Assembly: GCF_904846155.1 (NCBI RefSeq)
Contig: NZ_CAJGZP010000001.1
Location: 2,480,001 to 2,544,000, forward strand
Direction of reading: 5' to 3'
DNA length: 64,000 bases
Source of the DNA: Psychrobacter fulvigenes
Lineage (GTDB): Bacteria > Pseudomonadota > Gammaproteobacteria > Pseudomonadales > Moraxellaceae
The notes beneath the pieces are model-generated. The model was given only the letters and a program-made list of their open reading frames with translations. It was not told the DNA's origin and made no database searches. Below, piece after piece: positions 46,874 through 54,954 of the stretch; position 1 is the first letter of the stretch, and each line of letters opens with the position of its first letter. A program made the translations under genes and the position numbers.

Positions 46874-47644
46874 CTAGCTTTTGGTACGGCTCTTAACATA
46901 ACGATGTGTCGAAGCAAGTTTGTTCATGACCGTTTGATGTAATTCATCGAGCAATTCGTCCAATTCATAATCAATCTCCAAAAACAGATCGGTAAGCATA
47001 TCGCCTGCAGTCATATTGCCTTGTGCCATGTTGTTCTTAGTGCGATGCGGACTAAAGCGCTGTAGCTGCTCGTAATGATGTAGCGCTTCTGGAATGCTCT
47101 CTGACACCAACTTATCAATGACAAACTGGCGCTCATTGTGCTGTTGTTGCTGCTGCTCGTTTAGCTCACCGCTCCAGTCACGGTAGCGTTTCAGTTTGCC
47201 ATTAATCCGGTCAAGAATAGCCACCGCTTCGATGGGCATGGCATTTAGGGTGGCCTCGTCGACCACATCAACAAGTTCAGTCATAATCGGACAGCGTCCA
47301 TGTTTGAGATACCATAAAGTATCAGGGTCAAAAGGAGGGCGATTGGTCGGGCGCAACTGCGCGCGATTGGATAGATATCGATCAGTCAGCGGCGTTGGTG
47401 AGTGTATATCATTAACCCGCGCCAAAGCGTCACAGATACGATCAGCACGCGCAGGAGGTGTCAGTACAGAACCTTTATGACTCTCCAAATTGCTGTTGGA
47501 ATCGCTGTTATCGGAATTACTGTTATCAGCACCTTCTGTGTCACAGCTGACAGCCGCTTGCTGAGCGCTCTTTGCAGCTTGCGTTGGCAGATCATCATGA
47601 GCTTGCCCAAATGACTGTAGCATTCTTGTCAAACTTACGACCAT
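46874..47644 (-). CDS. Hypothetical protein, member 1 of a three-gene family
   Basis: 256 residues, no family recognised, and no clear membrane segment, unlike the two downstream members. The N-terminal 70 residues are low complexity (Ser/Asp/Asn rich) and the middle carries a short glutamine run (EQQQQQHNERQ). The C-terminal part follows the common pattern: AVAILDRINGKLKRYRDW, QFVIDKLVSESIPEALHHYEQL, ..LTDLFLEIDYELDELLDEL..., KLASTHRYVKS. It may be soluble and interact with the membrane-anchored members; that is inference. Confidence 0.65.
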   Translation of the reverse strand: MVVSLTRMLQSFGQAHDDLPTQAAKSAQQAAVSCDTEGADNSNSDNSDSNSNLESHKGSVLTPPARADRICDALARVNDIHSPTPLTDRYLSNRAQLRPTNRPPFDPDTLWYLKHGRCPIMTELVDVVDEATLNAMPIEAVAILDRINGKLKRYRDWSGELNEQQQQQHNERQFVIDKLVSESIPEALHHYEQLQRFSPHRTKNNMAQGNMTAGDMLTDLFLEIDYELDELLDELHQTVMNKLASTHRYVKSRTKS

Positions 47645-47791
47645 GACCTACTCTACTCCTCATCCGTTGCTTTCGGTATCGTGCTGGTATTGCGTACATT
47701 CATTCAATAGCGTATCTTAACAGCTTTTTATCTGTCTGCCAGTAAGCAAAATGTCACCATACTCTCTCTACAACACTGTAAGCACAATATT

Positions 47792-48394
47792 ATGAATGCT
47801 CCCGATTATATTTCTGGCTTCTTGCTTGGGCTGTCTCTCATTATCGCAATTGGTTCACAAAACGCATTTGTGCTCAAACAAGGTCTGAGACGCGAACATA
47901 TATTCTTTATTTGTCTGTTCTGTGCGCTCAGCGATGCGTTTTTGATCACTGCTGGCGTCGCTGGTTTTGGTGCAGTGACCGCTCAATACCCACAAGTTAT
48001 CAATGTTGCTAAGTTCGCGGGCATAGTATTCTTGCTCGGTTACGGATTACAGAGCCTATATGCTAGTGTGCGTTTATCTCATGCTCTGACTGTTGATGGA
48101 CAAACTGTAACCAGCTTAAAAAAAGCACTGTTATTGTGTTTTGGCTTTACTTGGCTCAATCCTCATGTCTATCTAGATACATTGGTGCTAGTGGGGATGG
48201 TTTCAACAGGAGCAAGCAGCAAACTGGCATTCGCAACTGGTGCGGTGAGCGCTTCATTCTTTTTCTTCTTTGCACTTGGCTATGGCGCAAGGCTATTAAA
48301 ACCATTATTTGCAAAGCCTAAAGCTCGGAACATACTTGATGCATTGATAGGTATTCTGATGTTTTATTTGGCTTGGCACTTATATCAAAGTTAA
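47792..48394 (+). CDS. LysE/ArgO-family amino acid exporter
   Basis: Inner-membrane exporter of basic amino acids, 200 residues with about six helices. The start MNAPDYISGFLLGLSLIIAIGSQNAFVLKQGLRREH is typical of LysE/ArgO proteins, and FGFTWLNPHVYLDTLVLVG is the second conserved region. Lysine or arginine is the likely substrate, but the sequence alone does not decide. It is divergent from the three-gene family and convergent with tmm. Confidence 0.88.
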   Translation: MNAPDYISGFLLGLSLIIAIGSQNAFVLKQGLRREHIFFICLFCALSDAFLITAGVAGFGAVTAQYPQVINVAKFAGIVFLLGYGLQSLYASVRLSHALTVDGQTVTSLKKALLLCFGFTWLNPHVYLDTLVLVGMVSTGASSKLAFATGAVSASFFFFFALGYGARLLKPLFAKPKARNILDALIGILMFYLAWHLYQS

Positions 48395-48404
48395 ATAAAA
48401 AAGA

Positions 48405-48444
48405 AACAAAAAAACCAAACACACTCATTGAGCATGTTTGGTTT
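48405..48444 (-). terminator. Rho-independent terminator after tmm
   Basis: AAACCAAACA (48412-48421) pairs with TGTTTGGTTT (48435-48444). On the minus strand it is followed by a long T-rich tract, so it fits termination of tmm. It may also serve the convergent exporter gene. Confidence 0.75.
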
Positions 48445-48539
48445 GGACAGTCTATGTTGTTGCCTTTAATATTACCTTTAATTTAGCTACTAATAATCTT
48501 ACTATTAGCAAAAGCAACTATGAAACAGCTTGTTTCGGT

Positions 48540-49922
48540 TTATGATGTTTTTTTGCGCTTCTTAGGCTTAACGAAGGTTAAGTTCAAAAAGTGCTCTAGC
48601 GAGTCATCAAGGATATCTAGCCACGGCTCTGGAAGCTCAGGAGATAAGGTCCCAGTCAAAGTAGAACGATAGGCCTTTTCTCTAAAGGTCATGATGTTCT
48701 CGGCTTTGTCTTTTTGCCATTCCTTCAAGATCTCGCCCTGTTCTTCTACCGCGAACTCTGGATAATCCGTTGCATTCGTTAAATCACGGATATAAGCAGC
48801 TTGAAAATCAATTGAATCGCTGACTGTGACGCACTTAGCATAGGTTGCCAACCATTCTTGCTCGTCTTTTTCACGAGTGGCTAGATCCGGCAATTCAATA
48901 TCGCCCATGATTACATCGCGGGCATACCATGCTTGCGCATCAAACATATTAAAGGTGAAGTACTGATCTTGCATGCCCAAATAAATCAGTTTTGGATTCG
49001 GCTGCCAGAAAATACCTTTATACAAGTTGGCTGGATACAAGCAGTTGTGCGTCTGCAAGCGTAGCTCATCAGGCATGAATGGGAAGTGGAACAAGTAACC
49101 CGTACACATAATGATGGCATCAAAGCTTTGGCTAGTACCGTCAGCAAAATGTGCCACATCATCTTCAAAGTGAGTCACTAGTGGTACTTCTTTAATACCA
49201 TCAGGCCAGTCGTAGCCAAGCGCTTGTGTGCGGTAGCTGATCGTCACTGATTTGGTACCGTACTTGTAGCACTGCGTGCCTATGTCTTCGGCAGAATAAC
49301 TGCTACCGATAAGTAAGATATCTTCGTCTTTAAACTCTAGTGCATCACGGAAGTCATGAGCATGTAGAATACGACCTGGGAACGCTTCTAAACCTTCAAA
49401 GTATGGCATGTTTGGCGTGGAGAAATGGCCTGTCGCAACCACGACATAATCAAACTCTTCAACTTCTTGCTCACCGCTTTTATGATTCATCACCGTAACG
49501 GTGAATTTTTGCGTCTCATCATCAAATGATACCCAACGTACTGGGCACTCAAAGCGGATGTATTTTTGAATATCTTGCTTATCGATACGACCCATGATGT
49601 AGTCTTTTAGGACTTCACGTGGTGGGTATGATGGGATAGGTTCACCAAAATGTTCATCGAACGAATAATCTGCGAACTCTAAACATTCTTTAGGGCCATT
49701 TGACCATAAATAACGATACATACTACCGTGGACAGGCTCACCATTTCTATCTAGACCTGTGCGCCAGCTATAGTTCCACATACCACCGATAGCATTTTGT
49801 TTTTCATAACAAACTATTTCCGGTAAGTCTTTAGCACCGGCTAAACGAGCTGCTTCAAAAGCACGTAATTGCGCCAGACCACTTGGACCTGCACCTAAAA
49901 TAGCAATTCTTTTCTTACTCAA
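48540..49922 (-). CDS. tmm: Trimethylamine monooxygenase (Tmm), flavin-containing monooxygenase family
   Basis: FAD/NADPH enzyme that oxidises trimethylamine to trimethylamine N-oxide. The 460-residue protein has GAGPSGLAQLRAF (FAD), WRTGLDRNGEPVHGSMYRYLWSNGPKECLEF, the FMO identifying motif FPGRILHAHDF (FxGxxxHxxxF), the NADPH loop GSSYSAEDIG, and ...MCTGYLFHFPF. From memory it matches closely the bacterial Tmm of marine and methylotrophic species along its whole length. No trimethylamine transporter or tdm was found beside it. Confidence 0.85.
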   Translation of the reverse strand: MSKKRIAILGAGPSGLAQLRAFEAARLAGAKDLPEIVCYEKQNAIGGMWNYSWRTGLDRNGEPVHGSMYRYLWSNGPKECLEFADYSFDEHFGEPIPSYPPREVLKDYIMGRIDKQDIQKYIRFECPVRWVSFDDETQKFTVTVMNHKSGEQEVEEFDYVVVATGHFSTPNMPYFEGLEAFPGRILHAHDFRDALEFKDEDILLIGSSYSAEDIGTQCYKYGTKSVTISYRTQALGYDWPDGIKEVPLVTHFEDDVAHFADGTSQSFDAIIMCTGYLFHFPFMPDELRLQTHNCLYPANLYKGIFWQPNPKLIYLGMQDQYFTFNMFDAQAWYARDVIMGDIELPDLATREKDEQEWLATYAKCVTVSDSIDFQAAYIRDLTNATDYPEFAVEEQGEILKEWQKDKAENIMTFREKAYRSTLTGTLSPELPEPWLDILDDSLEHFLNLTFVKPKKRKKTS

Positions 49923-50198
49923 GATTAACTCCTGCTAAAATTAATGGAAGCCCATTATAACATAATTTTATTAATGACTTTTAAACGCGGTGGTTCTTGG
50001 TTATCTATAGGCGATTAGACGCTGCAAAGATAGTTGTTAAGGCTATTTGAATGTGGCGCTGAGTAGTGATGATTTGAGAAGCTTAATATTTAGAAACGAC
50101 AGGCCTGTTAGTTTTATTGCCTGCCACTGATTCAGAGGGAGTGTGTATGGATGGAGAATAGAACATAGTAAAAAAGAGAGCGATAAAGCTTTTAATGG

Positions 50199-50840
50199 CT
50201 ATACCAAACCAGGAAACAAAGTACGCAAGCCGCTAACAATAATCTCAATAGAAACAGCAGCCAACAACATACCCATGATTCGGCTCATAATGTTTAGCCC
50301 TGTATCACCAAGCAAACGGCTGATACGTCCTGCTGCCATCAGCGCTAAGTAACAAAAAAGACTGATCAATAAGCCTGCAATAATAACCGCAGAAACACGC
50401 AATATGCCCGAGACTTGCGAAGAGTAGATAATGACCGTTGAGATACCACCAGGACCAATCATCATAGGAATAGCCAGTGGTACTACCGCTGAAGCGGTGC
50501 TTGGAGGGGCATACCTGTCAAATTCGACATCGAAGTTTTCTTGGTCAGGCTTGGCTGGATTACCCTCACCATTCATCATATTAAGGGCAATTAAGAATAC
50601 TAAAATCCCACCTGCCAGCTGGAACGAGCCTATAGAGATACCAAGTGCCTTTAGCAGTACTTCGCCTACTACCGTAAAAAAACTGATCGTAATAAAAATA
50701 GTCAAACAGGCAACGCGGGCAACTTTGCGTCGATTAACCATCGAGTAGCCGCGCGTCAAGTCTAAAAATAGCGTCAAGGCACTAAATGGATTGATCAATA
50801 CCACAAAGGCCAAGATGATTTTAATGATTTCAGTATCCAC
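50199..50840 (-). CDS. MarC/NAAT family inner-membrane protein
   Basis: 213-residue polytopic protein with six predicted helices: FVVLINPFSALTLFLDLTRGY at the start, LAGGILVFLIALNMM, and VPLAIPMMIGPGGISTVIIYSS, which is the most conserved MarC stretch. Function of the family is not settled; it is not a proven drug exporter. It lies alone, with tmm on the left and the broken nadC on the right on the same strand. Confidence 0.88.
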   Translation of the reverse strand: MDTEIIKIILAFVVLINPFSALTLFLDLTRGYSMVNRRKVARVACLTIFITISFFTVVGEVLLKALGISIGSFQLAGGILVFLIALNMMNGEGNPAKPDQENFDVEFDRYAPPSTASAVVPLAIPMMIGPGGISTVIIYSSQVSGILRVSAVIIAGLLISLFCYLALMAAGRISRLLGDTGLNIMSRIMGMLLAAVSIEIIVSGLRTLFPGLV

Positions 50841-51072
50841 TGAGCACTCGCTTATTCATCGGTAAAAATAAAGCAAAAAATAAGGTCATCGTGCGCGTGC
50901 AACAATGACCCAGTAGGCGTTTAATAGCGGCATTGTAGCATAGGCAGATATGCTAATAAAATCATTAACTTCGATTGATTTTATCTTATAAAAACACCAG
51001 TCAACAAAACACTATTTAGTCCTCTTAAGACGCTACCATATATAAATTATCTTGATGCAAACCTCTGCAAGG

Positions 51073-51952
51073 CTAAGCACTAAAATCAAGGCCAATATCG
51101 AGCGCGGTGGTGCTGTGCGTCAGATAACCCATGGCGATAAAATCAACGCCTGTTTCTGCCACCGCTCGCACGCTTTCAGGCGTGATTCCGCCAGAAGCTT
51201 CCGTCTTTGCACGTCCTTGGCACATGATGACCGCTTGTCGTAGCAGCTTGGGTGCCATATTATCCAATAATACTAAGTTTGCGCCCGCATCCAAAGCCAG
51301 CTCCAATTGCGCTAAGGTATCGACCTCGACTTCAATTGGCATCAGATGACCTGCAAAATCTTGCGCTTGTTGAATAGCAGTGGTGATATCACCCGCAATC
51401 GCAATGTGATTGTCTTTTATCAAAATCGCATCGTCGAGTCCCAGACGATGATTACGTCCACCACCGCAGCGTACCGCATACTTCTGTACTGTACGTAGTC
51501 CTGGAATGGTCTTGCGTGTACAAGTAATCTGCGCTGGATACTCTGCAACACTATCGACGATCTGTCTGGTGGCGGTCGCTATGCCACTGAGATGAGTCAT
51601 AAAGTTCAGTGCTGTACGCTCAGCAGTAAGCAGGGGTGATATGCGGTATAGACTTAGCGCGCTTAGCTTTTGAGTTAATTGATGCGCAAATTGAGTTTGT
51701 GGCACAAGTGGCTGATGGAGAATCTGTCGCGTCGGGTAGTGTACTGGCGACAGTGCGGGGCAATGCCCGTCATCTGCTTACTGCTGAGCGTGCCCGAATC
51801 TGTAATTGCGCCTGCATCTCAGCTGGAATAGTCGCTTGCGACGTCACATCACCGCGTCTACCTAAGTCTTCTGCCAATGCCACCTCAACCAGTGGCTTGA
51901 GTAATACTTGATCTAATTTTGGCTCTGATGTTGACTGTGCTTTAAACGTCAT
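51073..51952 (-). pseudogene. nadC: nadC (quinolinate phosphoribosyltransferase) disrupted by an internal inversion
   Basis: NadC makes nicotinate mononucleotide from quinolinate in de novo NAD synthesis. Part 1 (51952 to about 51788) encodes the N terminus up to LQIRAR and then runs into a stop at 51770-51772. Part 2 (51633 to 51073) encodes the rest from [11 protein letters not shown] through [23 protein letters not shown] and EASGGI. The missing 48 codons ([18 protein letters not shown] ... VRGNARH) are found on the plus strand at 51630-51773, so a 140-bp segment is inverted between perfect 18-bp repeats. Added together the pieces give about 289-290 residues, the normal NadC length. As it stands no intact enzyme can be made. 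ATG 51952 is preferred to GTG 51958 because AGGGGT precedes it. Confidence 0.85.
51616..51791. repeat. 18-bp perfect inverted repeats bounding the nadC inversion
   Basis: ACGCTCAGCAGTAAGCAG at 51616-51633 is the exact reverse complement of CTGCTTACTGCTGAGCGT at 51774-51791. The bases just outside and just inside differ. The repeated words encode LLTAER in part 2 and in the inverted piece, which shows one copy was created when the segment inverted. Confidence 0.9.
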
Positions 51953-51990
51953 ATCCACCCCTAGTTTGGACGATTACTGATAGTATTTAT

Positions 51991-52011
51991 TTAAACTCAA
52001 AATGAGCATAA
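51991..52011. promoter_or_regulatory. Candidate NadQ operator upstream of nadC
   Basis: TTAAACTCA, AAA and TGAGCATAA. It shares CTCAAAATGAGCATAA exactly with the perfect palindrome in front of nadA; the left half-site has two changes. It lies about 40 bases before the nadC start. The match in two places beside a NadQ-type gene is the evidence. Confidence 0.65.
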
Positions 52012-52131
52012 ATATAGCGTAAAGTAGCTAAGCCCGCAACATAAAGTCGCAATTATATTGATTGTATAAAATTATTAGCTGAATAAAGTTCTATAGTTAA
52101 TGCTAAATAAAACTGGCACGCTCTATGTCAC

Positions 52132-52207
52132 GTGCTGCTGGTATTAATTTTTCGCAGCCTCTGTCGGCGTAGGCACAGCACGCAAGGAAAATTAGTACCA
52201 GCAGCAC
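52132..52207. repeat. 76-bp MITE-like palindromic repeat, copy A
   Basis: Outer arms GTGCTGCTGGTATTAATTTT (52132-52151) and AAAATTAGTACCAGCAGCAC (52188-52207) are inverted repeats with one mismatch. The core GCAGCCTCTGTCGGCGTAGG continues into CACAGCA and is shared with copy B at 53503-53578 in the same orientation and with the same total length. Lies downstream of nadQ. Confidence 0.85.
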
Positions 52208-52276
52208 TGTACCTATTTTAAAGTGAGTTAACTATATACAAATTAGAGAAGGCTGAAATCAAAAAATGATTGATAT

Positions 52277-53326
52277 TTATTTCCGTTTAGGTAATTTACT
52301 GTCCATGAGTAAGCTTTGTAATTCAATGTCATGACGGAAACGATAAAGCTTGGCAGGTCGCCCACGCTGAGCACTGCTACTCTCACCTGTTGGCTGCACT
52401 AAGTTTTGTGAATCCAGTAACCGACGGAAGTTTTGCTTGTGTAGCCTTACTCCCGACAGCGCCTCAATGCTTTGCTGCAACTGCAGCAAAGTGAACACTT
52501 CTGGCATCAAGCCAAATATCAAGGGACGATATTCTATCTTGGCACGCAATCTGGAGATGGCTGTCGCAATCACACGGCGATGGTCATAATACATGGGTGT
52601 GCCTATCATCTGAGTCCAGTTGTCAGGCAATTTACTAGGCTGATAACTTGGAGCCTCAGGGATAAGTCCTGCTTCATAAAGCATCTCGTAGCGCAGGAGG
52701 AGATGCTCTGCAACCCACTCACTACTGCTGTCATTGTAATTTTCAGATATTTCTGGATAGTCTTTTAACAAACTATGCGTATTATTATGCGTAAACGTGA
52801 CAGCATCTATCACGCCTTCACTTAACCCCCAACATAAGCGGATTCGTTGACGCCGTCGATGCTGCAAAACGTCATCTTCCGCAGCATCTGCCCAAACCAA
52901 TAGCTCAGGCACAATAGAGGTCATAATAATACTCGGCATACCCTCTAGGTGGTTTTCCCATGGAAAGTAGTCGTACCAATCTCGCCAAATTGCTTGGCTT
53001 GGCAACTCTGGCACTTGCGCCTCTTGCACCAACCCGAGATAGCTAACATAAACCAATGCATGGCCATCGCTATTGCGGCGACTGGTATCCACAAAGGTAT
53101 ATAACTGCTCAAGATAACCAAGTGGTTGCCGAGTTTGCTCTTCCACCCACTGGCGCACACCTGCTTGTAGTGAGCGATGCAACGGCATCAGTGGCCCATT
53201 GGGCAGCAGCTTGCCTTGGTCTACCGTCAAAACCCGCGCTGTATGATCCGTGATGGCAATCAATACCGCCACCACTTCCGTGGTACCACTACCCTGCTGA
53301 TGCGCATGTGAATAAGACAACGTCAT
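52277..53326 (-). CDS. nadQ: NadQ-type NAD biosynthesis regulator
   Basis: Transcription regulator of the COG4111 (NadQ) group: an N-terminal Nudix-like domain and a C-terminal winged helix. Visible stretches: TVDQGKLLPNGP, HRSLQAGVRQWVEEQTRQPLGYLEQLYTFVD in the Nudix-like region (the Nudix box is degenerate, so hydrolysis is unlikely), WYDYFPWENH, then ARLRAKIEYRPLIFGLMPEVFTLLQLQ (written here as seen with S for A) and SGVRLHKQNFRRLLDSQ with GRPAKLYRF at the end. NadQ proteins in other bacteria repress nad genes. Its place between nadC and nadA, each preceded by the same palindrome, supports that role. It is bracketed by two copies of a 76-bp repeat. Confidence 0.82.
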   Translation of the reverse strand: MTLSYSHAHQQGSGTTEVVAVLIAITDHTARVLTVDQGKLLPNGPLMPLHRSLQAGVRQWVEEQTRQPLGYLEQLYTFVDTSRRNSDGHALVYVSYLGLVQEAQVPELPSQAIWRDWYDYFPWENHLEGMPSIIMTSIVPELLVWADAAEDDVLQHRRRQRIRLCWGLSEGVIDAVTFTHNNTHSLLKDYPEISENYNDSSSEWVAEHLLLRYEMLYEAGLIPEAPSYQPSKLPDNWTQMIGTPMYYDHRRVIATAISRLRAKIEYRPLIFGLMPEVFTLLQLQQSIEALSGVRLHKQNFRRLLDSQNLVQPTGESSSAQRGRPAKLYRFRHDIELQSLLMDSKLPKRK

Positions 53327-53502
53327 GGCTATTTATGATCATCCTTAGTTATAGGCAAAATAGTTAAAACAAAACTCAGTATAGCGCGAATTAGGATTTA
53401 TCGTAAAAACTGGATGCAATTAATAGCTCAACAGTAGCCACTACTCTTTTCATTAAAACGCTTAATTACCTCATATAGTTGATTCACTCTAGAAACGATA
53501 CA

Positions 53503-53578
53503 GTGCTGCTAGGGTAAATTTTGTGCAGCCTCTGTCGGCGTAGGCACAGCAAGCAAGTAAAATTTATACCAGTAGCAC
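53503..53578. repeat. 76-bp MITE-like palindromic repeat, copy B
   Basis: Outer arms GTGCTGCTAGGGTAAATTTT (53503-53522) and AAAATTTATACCAGTAGCAC (53559-53578) are imperfect inverted repeats; the core with CAGCCTCTGTCGGCGTAGGC is identical to copy A. The length (76 bp) and orientation are also the same. Copy A lies beyond the other end of nadQ. Confidence 0.85.
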
Positions 53579-53690
53579 GTGACTATTAATAATGTATCGA
53601 TTTTATTTAGTATTGACTATATGAGCACCTAAATAACAGTAAAAAACCTCCTATCTCTATCAGCCTAAATGATAAACTTCAAAAAAATAC

Positions 53691-53718
53691 TTGTTTTTAT
53701 GCTCAAAATGAGCATAAT
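53691..53718 (+). promoter_or_regulatory. nadA promoter with candidate NadQ operator in the spacer
   Basis: A perfect 21-base palindrome (TTATGCTCA, AAA, TGAGCATAA; 53697-53717) lies between a -35-like TTGTTT (53691-53696) and a -10-like CATAAT (53713-53718, spacer 16). Binding here would block RNA polymerase directly. A near copy precedes nadC. Confidence 0.65.
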
Positions 53719-53813
53719 TAAAACACGTTATTTTTTAACAGCTCTATTCACTCTGTTTAACTCTCTCGACATGCGCACTTTTATTATTGCTATCGCACCG
53801 GAGGCTTGCCCCA

Positions 53814-54953
53814 ATGAAAATCTATCCTTATGACGCACCAACCTTAAGCGCTGATAATAGCAGCACCACTCAGTTCAATATTGAATATGCCAAGGCAAAG
53901 ATACCAGCCGAGCTTCCCCGCGATAAGCGTCTGGCAGTAGAAGCCAATATCAAGCAGCTACTGCAAGATCATAACGCGGTATTGGTCGCGCATTATTATG
54001 TTGACCCTTTTATCCAAGATTTGGCATTGGCAACAGGTGGCTGTGTCGGTGACTCACTCGAGATGGCACGGTTCGGTCAAGCGCATAGCGCCCAGACTCT
54101 AGTGGTGGCAGGCGTACGCTTCATGGGCGAATCAGCCAAAATATTAAGTATGGAAAAAACGGTACTAATGCCAGATTTGGAAGCTGAGTGTTCATTAGAC
54201 TTAGGCTGTCCTGCCGATGAGTTTTCCGCCTTCTGTGATGCCCATCCTGAACGTACGGTGGTGGTTTATGCCAATACCAGTGCAGCGGTAAAAGCGCGTG
54301 CTGACTGGGTGGTGACCTCATCAGTAGGCATCGACATCGTCCGTCATCTACATGAGCAAGGCGAGCCGATTATCTGGGGGCCTGACCGCCATTTGGGTAA
54401 ATACATTGCACAAGAGACTGGTGCCGACATGTTGCTCTGGCAAGGGTCGTGCTTGGTGCACAATGAGTTTAAAGCAACGGAGCTTATGCAATTAAAAGAG
54501 GAACACCCACAGGCAAAAGTCTTGGTACACCCTGAATCCCCTGATAGTGTGGTGGCACTGGCCGATGTGGTCGGCTCAACCAGTAAGCTACTGAAGTCAA
54601 CTTATGAGATGGATGCCGATACCTTTATCGTAGCGACCGACCTTGGCATATTGCACGAGATGCAAAAGCGCTCACCGCATAAGCGTTTCTTAGCAGCGCC
54701 GACGGCTGGTGAGAGTGCCAGCTGTAAGAGCTGTGCGTTTTGCCCGTGGATGGCGATGAATGGCTTGCAAGGTATTGAACAATGCTTGATGCATCACAGC
54801 GGTGAAGTACTCATGACCCCAGAGCTGGCAGCAGCCGCAAAAAAACCATTACAACGCATGCTTGATTTTGCCGAATCACAAAAACAACGCGTACAAGCCA
54901 GTGGCGATATCGTCAAAGACCGTGCGCTATTTGCCAATGTGGGAGCGGCGTAA
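53814..54953 (+). CDS. nadA: Quinolinate synthase NadA
   Basis: 4Fe-4S enzyme that condenses iminoaspartate with dihydroxyacetone phosphate to quinolinate. The frame is open from 53787, but GGAGG at 53800-53804 marks ATG 53814 (379 residues, MKIYPYDAP). Motifs: [40 protein letters not shown] and [14 protein letters not shown] contain the conserved cysteines. nadB follows with a one-base gap after the stop. The product cannot be used unless another NadC exists, because nadC here is broken. Confidence 0.95.
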   Translation: MKIYPYDAPTLSADNSSTTQFNIEYAKAKIPAELPRDKRLAVEANIKQLLQDHNAVLVAHYYVDPFIQDLALATGGCVGDSLEMARFGQAHSAQTLVVAGVRFMGESAKILSMEKTVLMPDLEAECSLDLGCPADEFSAFCDAHPERTVVVYANTSAAVKARADWVVTSSVGIDIVRHLHEQGEPIIWGPDRHLGKYIAQETGADMLLWQGSCLVHNEFKATELMQLKEEHPQAKVLVHPESPDSVVALADVVGSTSKLLKSTYEMDADTFIVATDLGILHEMQKRSPHKRFLAAPTAGESASCKSCAFCPWMAMNGLQGIEQCLMHHSGEVLMTPELAAAAKKPLQRMLDFAESQKQRVQASGDIVKDRALFANVGAA

Positions 54954-54954
54954 T

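Larger units (their letters stand above)
51953..52276. other. Intergenic region nadC / nadQ
   Basis: 324 bases between nadC and nadQ, both on the minus strand. It holds the candidate NadQ operator at 51991-52011 and one copy of the 76-bp palindromic repeat at 52132-52207. No gene was seen. Confidence 0.7.
53327..53813. other. Divergent intergenic region nadQ / nadA
   Basis: 487 bases. Contains repeat copy B (53503-53578) and the candidate NadQ operator and promoter of nadA (53691-53718). No gene was seen. The operator lies on the nadA side, and no second copy was seen near the nadQ start. Confidence 0.7.

Noticed and set aside
51073..51705. A 210-residue minus-strand protein as a separate short NadC
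   Set aside because: The first 23 residues are antisense of the inverted segment. Only the part from [11 protein letters not shown] on is NadC, and the N-terminal domain needed for activity is missing.
51636..51911. Plus-strand 91-codon frame inside nadC
   Set aside because: It reads as NadC residues only up to LLTAER, then turns into antisense of nadC part 1. It is the inverted nadC segment, not a gene of its own.
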